Under the pieces are notes generated by a model that had not been told where the DNA came from, ran no database searches, and saw nothing but the letters and a program-made list of their open reading frames with translations. This document shows, in pieces, positions 27,271 through 35,406 of a stretch of DNA of 64,000 bases. How positions within the stretch are numbered: the stretch's first letter is position 1; every line of letters begins with the position of its first letter. The translations under genes were made by a program, and so were the position numbers. The stretch comes from CAXMRP01 sp965216515 (GTDB lineage: Bacteria; Pseudomonadota; Alphaproteobacteria; Rhizobiales; Afifellaceae), in assembly GCA_965216515.1 (NCBI GenBank), contig OZ244173.1, forward strand, positions 1 through 64,000, given 5' to 3'.

Positions 27271-28839
27271 GTGCTGCAAGAGGGACTTGTCTATATCGGC
27301 ACAAGCCGGAACAACGACGATACGATCAACAAACCCGAATATCTGCATCTGAAACTGGCCAACCGGCACGGCTTGATCACCGGCGCCACCGGCACCGGCA
27401 AAACCGTTTCGCTTCAAATCCTGGCGGAAGGATTTTCCGACGCCGGCGTTCCCGTCTTTGCCGCGGACGTGAAAGGCGATCTCTCCGGCATCGCCACCCA
27501 GAGCAACAAGGAGGATTTTCTCCTTGAGCGCGCCAAAACGATCGGCTTTGCCGAGGAGTACGCTTTCGGCCCGGCGCCGACCGTGTTTTGGGACCTGTTC
27601 GGCGACCAGGGCCACCCGATCCGCACGACGATCACCGAAATGGGACCGCTGCTTCTGTCGCGGCTGATGGATCTCAATCCGACACAGGAAGGCGTCATGA
27701 ACATCGCCTTCAAGATCGCCGACGAGGAGGGCCTGCTGCTCCTTGACCTGAAGGATCTGCAGGCGCTGCTCGCCGATCTTGCGGAACGTTCAAAGGAAGT
27801 GTCGGGTATTTACGGCAATGTGTCGAAGCAATCCGTCGGCGCGATCCAGCGGCAGCTTCTGGTTCTTGAGCAGCAGGGCGGCGAGGCGTTCTTCGGCGAA
27901 CCGGCGCTCGATATCCGCGATTTGATGCGCACAACCCGCGACGGGCGCGGCATCGTCAACATACTGGCCGCGGACCAGTTGATGATGGCGCCGCGGCTCT
28001 ATGCGACATTTCTCCTGTGGCTGTTGTCGGAACTGTTTGAGGATCTGCCGGAAGTCGGCAATCCCGACAAACCGCGTATGGTGTTTTTTTTCGATGAGGC
28101 CCATCTTCTCTTCGACGAGGCGCCGAAAGCTTTGATTGAGAAGGTCGAGCAGGTCGTCAAGCTGATTCGCTCAAAGGGTGTCGGGGTTTATTTCGTGACG
28201 CAAAATCCTCTCGACGTGCCGGATCCCGTGCTTGCCCAGCTCGGCAACCGGATTCAGCACGCGCTGCGGGCCTATACGCCGCGCGAACAGCGGGCGGTGA
28301 AAACGGCTGCGGAAACCTTCCGCCCCAATCCGAAATTCGATGCGTTCGAGATCATCACCCGCCTCGGCGTCGGTGAAGCCCTGGTTTCCACCCTGGAAAA
28401 GAAGGGTGTGCCGTCGATCGTCGAACGCACCCTGGTGCGCCCGCCATCATCCCGTCTCGGGCCGGCGACCGACAGCGAGCGCAGGATGGTCATTCAGCAA
28501 AGCCCGGTGTTCGGTCAGTATGACGAGACGGTCGACCGCGAATCGGCTTTTGAGATTCTGAGAAAACGGGCGGAAAAGGCCGCCGCTGCGAAGGCGGCGG
28601 CGGATCGGGCGGCGAAAGAGGAAAAGGAACGCGCCCGGCGCGCCCGCGCCAGAAAACAGGAATATGACTATGGCGACGGCAGGCGGCGGTCGAGCTCCGG
28701 CACGCGCCGGAAGACGCGGCGGCGGTCATCGAACCGGCAGTCGGTGACGGAAGCGGCTGTAAAATCCGTCGTCCGTTCCGTCAGCACCCAGCTCGGGCGG
28801 GCGATCGTCCGCGGCATCCTGGGCTCGCTGTCCCGATAG
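27271..28839 (+). CDS. HerA/DUF853-family ATPase (YjgR-like)
   Basis: A 522-residue P-loop ATPase. Walker A is GATGTGKT at residues 38-45, Walker B FFFDEAHLLF, and an FVTQNPLDVPDPVLAQLGNRIQHALRAYTP stretch follows, all typical of DUF853 (YjgR). The C-terminal 90 residues are first Ala/Lys/Glu-rich, then Arg/Ser-rich, probably a coiled coil with a basic tail. HerA-like ATPases move along DNA, but this subfamily has no settled role. I chose GTG 27271 after GGGAGACGG; the frame runs open far upstream over the divergent gene. Confidence 0.85.
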   Translation: MLQEGLVYIGTSRNNDDTINKPEYLHLKLANRHGLITGATGTGKTVSLQILAEGFSDAGVPVFAADVKGDLSGIATQSNKEDFLLERAKTIGFAEEYAFGPAPTVFWDLFGDQGHPIRTTITEMGPLLLSRLMDLNPTQEGVMNIAFKIADEEGLLLLDLKDLQALLADLAERSKEVSGIYGNVSKQSVGAIQRQLLVLEQQGGEAFFGEPALDIRDLMRTTRDGRGIVNILAADQLMMAPRLYATFLLWLLSELFEDLPEVGNPDKPRMVFFFDEAHLLFDEAPKALIEKVEQVVKLIRSKGVGVYFVTQNPLDVPDPVLAQLGNRIQHALRAYTPREQRAVKTAAETFRPNPKFDAFEIITRLGVGEALVSTLEKKGVPSIVERTLVRPPSSRLGPATDSERRMVIQQSPVFGQYDETVDRESAFEILRKRAEKAAAAKAAADRAAKEEKERARRARARKQEYDYGDGRRRSSSGTRRKTRRRSSNRQSVTEAAVKSVVRSVSTQLGRAIVRGILGSLSR

Positions 28840-28870
28840 AACCCGCAGGCCGCACCGGCATAGCCATGGG

Positions 28871-30262
28871 ATGAAACGCACGATGAGCGAATTGGAACGG
28901 GTCCTGGCCCGGATCGACGACAGTCAGCAGGAGAGCCTGGAGCGGTTGTTCGCCCTGTTGCGCATCCCCTCAATTTCCACCGATCCGGCCTATGCCAATG
29001 CCTGCAACAATGCCGCGCAGTGGTGTGCGGAAAATTTGAAAGGCATCGGCTTTCAGGCCGCCGTGCGAACCGCGCCGGGCCACCCCTTCGTTGTCGGGCA
29101 CTACCGCAACGGCGATCGGCCCCATGTGCTCTTCTACGGCCACTACGACGTCCAGCCGGTGGACCCGATTGAGGAATGGACGATCGATCCGTTTCAGCCC
29201 GATGTCGTGGAATCCGACGGCCGTGCCCGGATCCGGGCACGCGGTGCCTCCGACGACAAGGGCCAATTGATGACCTTCATCGAGGCGGCTCGCGCCTGGA
29301 TTGAGGAAACCGGTGATTTGCCGGTCAATGTGACGGTCTTTCTGGAAGGCGAGGAGGAGTCGGCTTCGCCCAGTATGGAGCCGTTCCTGAAGGACAATGC
29401 CGCGGAACTGAAAGCCGACGTGGCGTTGATCTGCGACACAAACATGTGGAATCCCACCACGCCGGCCATTGCTTCAAGCCTTCGCGGACTCTGCTACGAA
29501 GAAGTGTGGGTCAGCGCTGCCGATCGGGATCTTCATTCCGGGTACTATGGCAATGCCGCCCGCAATCCCATTCATGTGCTTTGCCGAATTCTGGGCGGCC
29601 TGCACGACGAAAACGGCCGCGTCACGCTGCCGGATTTCTACGAAGGCGTCCACCCGGTCACGGCCGAACAAAAGGCGCAGTGGTCGCAACTGGAGTTCGA
29701 TGAAAAGGCATTTCTGGGCGACATCGGACTTTTCTATCCGGCGGGCGAGGCGACCTATTCGGTCCTTGAACAGATTTGGGCGCGCCCGTCCGCCGAAGTC
29801 AACGGCATCACCGGCGGGTACACCGCCGAGGGCGCCAAGACCGTCATTCCGTCCACGGCATCGGCCAAGGTCTCGTTTCGCCTTGTCGGCGACCAGGACC
29901 CGGAAACGGTCCGGGCCGCATTCCGGGCCTTTGTCCGGGACCGTCTTCCACCCGATTGCGAAGCGCGTTTTTCCGACCACGGCGGCGAGAAGGCGATCCG
30001 TCCGCCGGTTGACAGTCCCTGGATCCGCAAGAGCCGCGAGGCGCTGACGGAGGAATGGGGAACGCCGGCGGCGCTGATCGGAATGGGCGGCTCCATTCCG
30101 GTGGTCACCCAGTTCAAGCGGCTTCTGGAAATGGATTCCGTGCTGGTCGGATTTGCCCTGTCCGATGACTGCATCCATTCGCCCAACGAGAAATACGAAC
30201 TGACAAGCTACCGCAAGGGCGCCCGATCCTGGGCACGCATACTTGACGCGTTTGGCAGCTAG
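28871..30262 (+). CDS. M20 family metallopeptidase (dipeptidase)
   Basis: A 463-residue M20 peptidase of the dipeptidase group. Zinc-site motifs: FYGHYDVQP, RGASDDKGQLMTF and LEGEEESASP; the later SAADRDLHSGYYG carries the conserved His of the dimerisation domain. It hydrolyses dipeptides or related amides in the cytoplasm. ATG 28871 gives MKRTMSELERV; ATG 28883 is also possible and neither has a clear ribosome site. It lies 31 bases after the HerA-like gene and 6 bases before the LOG gene. Confidence 0.92.
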   Translation: MKRTMSELERVLARIDDSQQESLERLFALLRIPSISTDPAYANACNNAAQWCAENLKGIGFQAAVRTAPGHPFVVGHYRNGDRPHVLFYGHYDVQPVDPIEEWTIDPFQPDVVESDGRARIRARGASDDKGQLMTFIEAARAWIEETGDLPVNVTVFLEGEEESASPSMEPFLKDNAAELKADVALICDTNMWNPTTPAIASSLRGLCYEEVWVSAADRDLHSGYYGNAARNPIHVLCRILGGLHDENGRVTLPDFYEGVHPVTAEQKAQWSQLEFDEKAFLGDIGLFYPAGEATYSVLEQIWARPSAEVNGITGGYTAEGAKTVIPSTASAKVSFRLVGDQDPETVRAAFRAFVRDRLPPDCEARFSDHGGEKAIRPPVDSPWIRKSREALTEEWGTPAALIGMGGSIPVVTQFKRLLEMDSVLVGFALSDDCIHSPNEKYELTSYRKGARSWARILDAFGS

Positions 30263-30268
30263 AGCGGA

Positions 30269-30862
30269 ATGGTTGCGACGATGGAATCTGTCTGTGTGTT
30301 TTGCGGTTCCAACAATGGCAGCCGCGATGCCTATCGTTCGGCCGCCGAGGATCTCGGCCGGACAATCGCCCGTCGGGGCTTGCGGTTGGTCTATGGCGGT
30401 GCATCCGTGGGCCTGATGGGCGCGGTCGCCGATGCCGCCCTGGCCGCCGGCGGAACTGTTGTCGGCGTGATGCCCCGGTCGCTGGTTGCCAAGGAAATCG
30501 CACACAACGGCCTGAGCGAACTGCGCGTCGTCCGGTCCATGCACGAGCGAAAGGCCCTGATGGCCGACCTGTCCGACGGATTTGCCGCGCTTCCCGGCGG
30601 CGTCGGGACGCTGGAGGAGTTTTTCGAGGTCTGGACCTGGGGTCAGCTCGGCGACCATCGGAAGCCGATCGGGCTCTTGAACATTGCCGACTATTTCGAC
30701 GGCCTTCTGTCTTTTCTCGATCACCAGGCCGGCGAGCTGTTCATGGCCCGCGCCCACCGGGACATGCTGATCGTCGAGGATGATCCCGCCGCCTTGCTCG
30801 ACCGGTTTGCCGGTTATCGGGCACCGATGGTTTCCAAATGGCTCGACGACGCGGAGCGTTAG
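30269..30862 (+). CDS. LOG family protein (TIGR00730 type)
   Basis: A 197-residue Rossmann-like protein of the LOG/YgdH-short family. It begins SVCVFCGSNNGSRDAYRSAA and carries the hallmark ALPGGVGTLEEFFEV (PGGxGTxxE) and HERKALM. These enzymes remove ribose 5-phosphate from nucleoside monophosphates, as in cytokinin activation; in bacteria the physiological role is often unclear. The start could be ATG 30281 instead. It probably shares a transcript with the preceding peptidase. Confidence 0.9.
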   Translation: MVATMESVCVFCGSNNGSRDAYRSAAEDLGRTIARRGLRLVYGGASVGLMGAVADAALAAGGTVVGVMPRSLVAKEIAHNGLSELRVVRSMHERKALMADLSDGFAALPGGVGTLEEFFEVWTWGQLGDHRKPIGLLNIADYFDGLLSFLDHQAGELFMARAHRDMLIVEDDPAALLDRFAGYRAPMVSKWLDDAER

Positions 30863-30878
30863 CCCGCAGGCCCGGCGC

Positions 30879-31538
30879 CTAGAGCGAAAGCAACCCGTCA
30901 AGCGATGTCAGGACGGCCGAAGGCGGCAGGTCCAGATATTCGTCGGGCTGGTTGTCGCGGTTGATCCACACGGTCCGGAATCCGAAGGCGGTGGCGCCGG
31001 CGATGTCCCAGCGATTGGAGGACTGGAAGGACACCGCTTCCGGATAAACCCGAAAATGGGTCGTGATCAGTTCGTAAACCCGTTCGTCGGTTTTGTAGGC
31101 GGCGATTTCGTCGACGGAAAAGATGCCGTCGAACGCCCCGTCCAGGCCGGCCGCCCGCACCGCGCCGGCCAGCATCTCCGGCGAACCGTTGGACAGGATC
31201 GCCAACTGCCGCGACCTGGCCTTCAGCGCCTTGATCGTTTCCGGCACTTCGCGATAGCAGTCCAGCTTGCCATAGGCGTCGAGCAGGTCGGGCTTCAGAT
31301 CACGGGGGACCGCCGGAAAGGTGGCGAAGGAATGGTCCAGCGCCTGCTCGGTCAGAACCCAGAAATCCTGGTAGCGGTTCATCAGGCTTCGCACCCAGGA
31401 ATATTCCAGCTGCTTGGCCCGCCAGTGTGCCGAGAACGCTGCCGCGTCGGGGCCAAACGACCCGACATGGCGGCGCACCGCCGCATGGACATCGAAAAGC
31501 GTGCCATAGGCATCGAAAACATACACGGAATGGGGCAT
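30879..31538 (-). CDS. Haloacid dehalogenase, type II
   Basis: A 219-residue HAD hydrolase. Motif I is YVFDAYGTLFDV with the nucleophilic Asp, motif II LSNGSPEML, motif III lysine in DEIAAYKTDERVYELI, and SSNRWDIAGATAFGF ends the active site. The pattern and length match 2-haloacid dehalogenases of type II, which turn L-2-haloacids into D-2-hydroxyacids, though actual substrates are often other small acids. ATG 31538 is preferred to ATG 31562. It is convergent with LOG. Confidence 0.9.
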   Translation of the reverse strand: MPHSVYVFDAYGTLFDVHAAVRRHVGSFGPDAAAFSAHWRAKQLEYSWVRSLMNRYQDFWVLTEQALDHSFATFPAVPRDLKPDLLDAYGKLDCYREVPETIKALKARSRQLAILSNGSPEMLAGAVRAAGLDGAFDGIFSVDEIAAYKTDERVYELITTHFRVYPEAVSFQSSNRWDIAGATAFGFRTVWINRDNQPDEYLDLPPSAVLTSLDGLLSL

Positions 31539-31726
31539 CGTCGGTCTGGTCCGGTCCGGCATCGGAAATGTTGCAGCGCCACAATAGGGAAACACACGGC
31601 GAAGACCAATGTGTCAATTGGTGCCTGCGGCCATTCTCCGGCTGTCATTTCATGGCCCGGCGATGATATGCCGGAATGGCGGGGTCGGATTGTCCCCGGC
31701 CGCGGGAACGTACGGAGATATCGAAA

Positions 31727-32587
31727 ATGGCGGAATGGTCACAGACCTGGACCTGGATGAACGGCGAATGGCACGCCGGCAATGTGCCGATGCTGGGTTC
31801 GCGAACCCATGCCACGTGGCTGGGCTCATCGGTCTTCGATGGTGCGCGGGCGTTCGAGGGTGTCATGCCCGACCTCGACAGGCATTGTCAGCGGATCAAC
31901 GATTCGGCGCGGACCATGAACCTCAAGCCGGTCATGTCGGTCGCCCAGATGATGGAGTTGACCCGGGAGGGATTGGCGAAATTCGCCACCGGAACAGCGC
32001 TTTACATCCGTCCCATGTACTGGGCCGAGCAGGGCGGCTTCATGTCTGTGCCGCCGGATCCCGACAGCACCCGCTTCAGCCTCTGCCTGTTCGAAACGCC
32101 CATGCCCGAACCGACCGGAATGTCCCTCGGTCTTTCACCCTATCGGCGCCCCACCGTGGAAACCATGCCCACCGACGCCAAGGCCGGTTGCCTTTATCCC
32201 AACAACGGCCGCGCGGTGCTGGAGGCCCAGACACGCGGATTCCAGAATGCCATCCTGTGCGATATGCTGGGCAACGTCTCCGAAACCGCGACATCCAATA
32301 TATTCCTGGTCAGGGACGGCACTGTCCTGACGCCGCAGCCGAATCGGACCTTCCTGAACGGCATCACCCGGCAAAGGATCATCGCGCTGCTGCGCGAAAG
32401 CGGCACCGAGGTGCTGGAAACCAACCTGACGTTCGACGATTTCCTGTCGGCCGACGAGGTGTTTTCCACCGGCAATTATTCCAAGATTGTGCCGATCACC
32501 CGCATCGAGGACCGTGAATTCCAGCCTGGGCCGGTGCACGGACGGGCCCGCAAACTCTATTGGGACTGGGCCCATGCGACCGGCTAG
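31727..32587 (+). CDS. ilvE: Branched-chain amino acid aminotransferase
   Basis: A 286-residue class IV aminotransferase. Key stretches: WMNGEWHAGNVPMLGSRTHA, GSSVFDGARAFEG, the PLP lysine in PTDAKAGCLYPNN, and DMLGNVSETATSNIFLV. It transaminates Leu, Ile and Val with 2-oxoglutarate; this alphaproteobacterial subgroup, slightly shorter than E. coli IlvE, could also include D-amino-acid or other class IV enzymes. The start follows CGGAGAT. It stands alone between the dehalogenase and a small secreted protein. Confidence 0.88.
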   Translation: MAEWSQTWTWMNGEWHAGNVPMLGSRTHATWLGSSVFDGARAFEGVMPDLDRHCQRINDSARTMNLKPVMSVAQMMELTREGLAKFATGTALYIRPMYWAEQGGFMSVPPDPDSTRFSLCLFETPMPEPTGMSLGLSPYRRPTVETMPTDAKAGCLYPNNGRAVLEAQTRGFQNAILCDMLGNVSETATSNIFLVRDGTVLTPQPNRTFLNGITRQRIIALLRESGTEVLETNLTFDDFLSADEVFSTGNYSKIVPITRIEDREFQPGPVHGRARKLYWDWAHATG

Positions 32588-32707
32588 GGCCGGCGCAAAT
32601 GTGATGACAATTGACCGGGATGGTCCTCCGGAAATTTCTGCCGTTGGCACCTCGCGAACGCCGCCGGGCGCCCTATTTATCGGTCAGACAAGACAGGAAC
32701 CCGTATC

Positions 32708-33025
32708 ATGATGAAAAACCTGATTGCCGTTTGCGGGTCGCTCGCGGTTCTGGCGGCGACAATTCCCACAGCCGATGCCGGCCTGTTTTCCGCCCGCGGC
32801 GTTACGGAAAGCCGGGCGGCCGCGCTGACCCGTCAATGCGACGCCAATGCGCCCTGGCAGGGCTGGTTCAGCGGCAACAAATGGGACCGGCTGATCGATG
32901 AATACAGCGCATACAGCCGGCGCGCCTGCTTTGCATCGGAAGCCGATTGCAGGGCCTGGACCCTTCTTCAGATCGACGCACTGGACGGTGGGCCGTTTCT
33001 GGCCGCCGATTGCCGCCGGCGCTGA
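32708..33025 (+). CDS. Small secreted protein with four cysteines, unknown
   Basis: A 105-residue protein with a clear signal peptide (MMKNLIAVCGSLAVLAATIPTADA, cleavage after ADA). The mature part of about 81 residues has four cysteines (RQCDANAP, RRACFAS, ADCRAW, AADCRRR) that could form two disulfides, and several Trp residues. I do not recognise the family. It ends 6 bases from the convergent cytochrome gene's stop. ATG 32711 is an alternative start. Confidence 0.7.
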   Translation: MMKNLIAVCGSLAVLAATIPTADAGLFSARGVTESRAAALTRQCDANAPWQGWFSGNKWDRLIDEYSAYSRRACFASEADCRAWTLLQIDALDGGPFLAADCRRR

Positions 33026-33031
33026 TTCCGC

Positions 33032-33964
33032 CTAGCGGGATGCTTGCGGCCGGGCGCTGTCTTCCAGCGCCGGCACCGCCTTGAGATAGGCGGCGATCGC
33101 GGCCCGATCTTCCGGTGTCAGGCGGGCCAGATTGTCCTGGACCGCCACCATCGATCCGCCGACGGTGTCGAAGTCGGGTGTGAATCCGGTCTCGAAATAG
33201 GCGGTCAGGTCGGCGACGCTCCAGCCCCCCAGGCCGTCGCCGTGGGGGGTGATGTTGGGAATGCGGCCCGGACCGTCGGGATTGGCGGCGCCGGAAAGCC
33301 AGGCGTCCCGCTTCAACCCACCCAGGAAGTTGCGCGGGGTGTGGCATTCCCCGCAATGGCCCGGCCCTTCCACCAGATACTGGCCTTGGCGCACCGGCGA
33401 TGAAAGCCCGGCCGGATCGACGATCGGCGCGGCGGAGGCGAAGAGCCGCTTCCACAGGCCGACGGTGCGGCGGATGTTGAACGGAAAGGGCAGGTCATGG
33501 CCGGCGCGAGGGCTCGTCACGGGCGGCAGGGTGTCCATGAACGCCTTGAGGTTCAGGATGTCTTCGATCCGCATGCGCCCGTAGGAGGCATAGGGAAACG
33601 AAGGATAATAGTGGGCGCCGTCCGGCGCGATGCCGTTGCGCACCGCATTGACGAATTCCAGGTCAGACCAGCCGCCGATTCCCGAATCCGGGTCCGGCGA
33701 GATGTTGGGGACCCGGAAGAGGCCGAAGGGTGACTTGATCTCCAGGCCGCCGGCGAGTTTCAGCTTGTCGTCGCCCTTGGCGCCCGGTGCCGCATGGCAG
33801 GAGGCGCAGCCGGCCGCGAAGAACATCCGTTCGCCGGCCGCCGGATCGGGCTGGTAGGCCGGAAGCGCCGCGGCCGCAAGGGGGCGCGGCGCACTCCATA
33901 TCCACAATCCCGCCGCCGCCGCGACGCCCACCGCCAGCGCCAGCGCGGCAAGTCGTCGGAGCAT
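33032..33964 (-). CDS. Di-heme cytochrome c
   Basis: A 310-residue protein with an N-terminal membrane anchor or signal (LAALALAVGVAAAAGLWIW) and two heme-attachment motifs, CASCH at 53-57 and CGECH at 204-208. Each is followed by a Met-containing segment. The double-domain layout resembles cytochrome subunits of alcohol/gluconate-type dehydrogenases or FixP-like proteins in the periplasm. No dehydrogenase gene is next to it. It is followed by a class II cytochrome gene upstream on the same strand, 30 bases away, so the pair is likely co-transcribed. Confidence 0.88.
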   Translation of the reverse strand: MLRRLAALALAVGVAAAAGLWIWSAPRPLAAAALPAYQPDPAAGERMFFAAGCASCHAAPGAKGDDKLKLAGGLEIKSPFGLFRVPNISPDPDSGIGGWSDLEFVNAVRNGIAPDGAHYYPSFPYASYGRMRIEDILNLKAFMDTLPPVTSPRAGHDLPFPFNIRRTVGLWKRLFASAAPIVDPAGLSSPVRQGQYLVEGPGHCGECHTPRNFLGGLKRDAWLSGAANPDGPGRIPNITPHGDGLGGWSVADLTAYFETGFTPDFDTVGGSMVAVQDNLARLTPEDRAAIAAYLKAVPALEDSARPQASR

Positions 33965-33994
33965 GTCTGCGACCGCTCTCGGCGCGGGCGCGGA

Positions 33995-34432
33995 TTATTT
34001 GGATATCTGGTACTTTTCGTGGCAACCCTTGCAATTGCCGAACACCGGCCCCATCGCCGCCTTGAAGGCATCCAGATCCGCTGGCTTGGCCGCTACGGCA
34101 GCGGCGGTATCCTGCTTGAACTTGGCCGCGGCGGCTTCGAAGCCACCCATGTCGGTCCAGATATTCGGGCTGGCCTTCGTATCGCCCTTCTCGGATCCTT
34201 CAGGGAAAAAGCTGCCCACCGAAACTGCGGTCGAATTCAACGCCGCAAGAGCCAATGCCGCGACATCTGCATCAAAAGGCAGTTCACCCTTCATCATTCC
34301 GCCGCTGACCTTGGCGGCGGCCCCGCTGGCCCGCATCAGCGCCTTGCGCGTTGCTATAGGATCATCGGCAGCCAGCGAAAAACCTGTCAGGGCAAGGACA
34401 AAGGCGAGGCCGGCGGTTAGGGATCGGATCAT
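33995..34432 (-). CDS. Cytochrome c' (class II cytochrome c)
   Basis: A 145-residue periplasmic protein with a signal peptide ending about SLAAD. The single heme motif CKGCH is close to the C-terminus (residues 134-138), followed by EKYQISK, which is diagnostic of the four-helix class II cytochromes. Cytochromes c' bind NO and CO and help in nitrosative stress; others carry electrons. ATG 34432 has GGAGGACCC before it and gives the signal peptide directly. It is the first gene of a pair with the di-heme cytochrome. Confidence 0.88.
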   Translation of the reverse strand: MIRSLTAGLAFVLALTGFSLAADDPIATRKALMRASGAAAKVSGGMMKGELPFDADVAALALAALNSTAVSVGSFFPEGSEKGDTKASPNIWTDMGGFEAAAAKFKQDTAAAVAAKPADLDAFKAAMGPVFGNCKGCHEKYQISK

Positions 34433-34613
34433 GGGGTCCTCCAGTCTGGGTTGGCAAGGGAAGCACCAGCCTAGCTCAAATAAACGGGCGGCAATTGGGT
34501 AAACGGACCGTTCAACCGGCCATTTTTGCCCTCCTGCGATCAACTTCCCGTTATGCGGCAGCCGTGCCATGGACTTGCCGGCAGGCCTGACAGGGCAGGG
34601 GCAAATGCAAATC

Positions 34614-34638
34614 GGCCGCCGGATCAGGTCCGGCGGCC
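34614..34638 (-). terminator. Terminator-like hairpin after sodB
   Basis: GGCCGCCGGA (34614-34623), a five-base loop, and TCCGGCGGCC (34629-34638) form a perfect 10-bp stem 39 bases past the sodB stop. On the minus strand it is followed by GATTTGCATTTG, only weakly T-rich. Confidence 0.6.
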
Positions 34639-34676
34639 GGTGCTGGCCTGTCTGTGATATCCGCGCTAGCCGGCGT

Positions 34677-35270
34677 TCAGCCCGCCGCCTCCAGCAGTTC
34701 GCTGACATAGTCCCAGTTCACCAGATTGTCGAACCAGGCTTCCAGATATTTCGGCCGCGCATTGCGGTAGTCGATATAGTAGGAATGCTCCCACACGTCG
34801 CATCCCAGCAGCGGTACCGCGCCCCTGACCAGCGGATTTTCGCCATTCGGGGTCTGCATCACTTCCAATTTCCCGTCCTTCAGCGCCAGCCATGCCCAGC
34901 CCGATCCGAACTGGGTGACACCGGCCTGAATGAAGGCGGCCCGGAATTCATCCATCGACCCCAGGTCCGCGTCGATCTTGGCCGCCAGCGCGCCGGACGG
35001 CCCGCCGCTGTCGGGCGCCATCCATTTCCAGAAGTGTACATGGTTGTAGAACTGGCCGGCCTGGTTGAAGAGCTTGGGATTGTCGGAGAAGCTTTTGCGG
35101 CAGATGTCTTCCAGCGACATCGATTCATAATCGGTGCCCTCGATCATGCCGGTCATGGCCACCAGATAGGCATTGTGGTGCTTGTCGTGGTGGAATTCCA
35201 GCGTCTCCGCCGACATGTGCGGTGCGAGCGCATCGTAGGCGTAGGGCAGGTCTGGCAGGGTGAAAGCCAT
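34677..35270 (-). CDS. sodB: Superoxide dismutase (Fe/Mn)
   Basis: A 197-residue Fe/Mn superoxide dismutase. Metal ligands and neighbours are visible: LEFHHDKHHNAYL (first His), QFYNHVHFWKWM (second), and the C-terminal DVWEHSYYIDYRNARPKYLEAW with DxWEHxYY. GSGWAWLAL precedes. It turns superoxide into peroxide and oxygen in the cytoplasm. The metal cannot be decided with certainty, though the sequence is of the alphaproteobacterial Fe type. ATG 35270 follows GGAG and matches the family start. Confidence 0.93.
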   Translation of the reverse strand: MAFTLPDLPYAYDALAPHMSAETLEFHHDKHHNAYLVAMTGMIEGTDYESMSLEDICRKSFSDNPKLFNQAGQFYNHVHFWKWMAPDSGGPSGALAAKIDADLGSMDEFRAAFIQAGVTQFGSGWAWLALKDGKLEVMQTPNGENPLVRGAVPLLGCDVWEHSYYIDYRNARPKYLEAWFDNLVNWDYVSELLEAAG

Positions 35271-35406
35271 GGGCAAACTCCTTGGATTGGCAGCGTGGGT
35301 GGCAGTGGGTCTCCGCCGCTGGCAAAGCGCCGGTTTGTTCGATGATACCGCTCCTATCCCACAAAAGGGCAAAGTCGGGCAAGGCGTTGCGCCAGCCTTG
35401 CGCCGA

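Noticed and set aside
30901..31760. A plus-strand open frame opposite the dehalogenase gene
   Set aside because: The minus-strand gene has all HAD motifs; the opposite frame has no recognisable domain.
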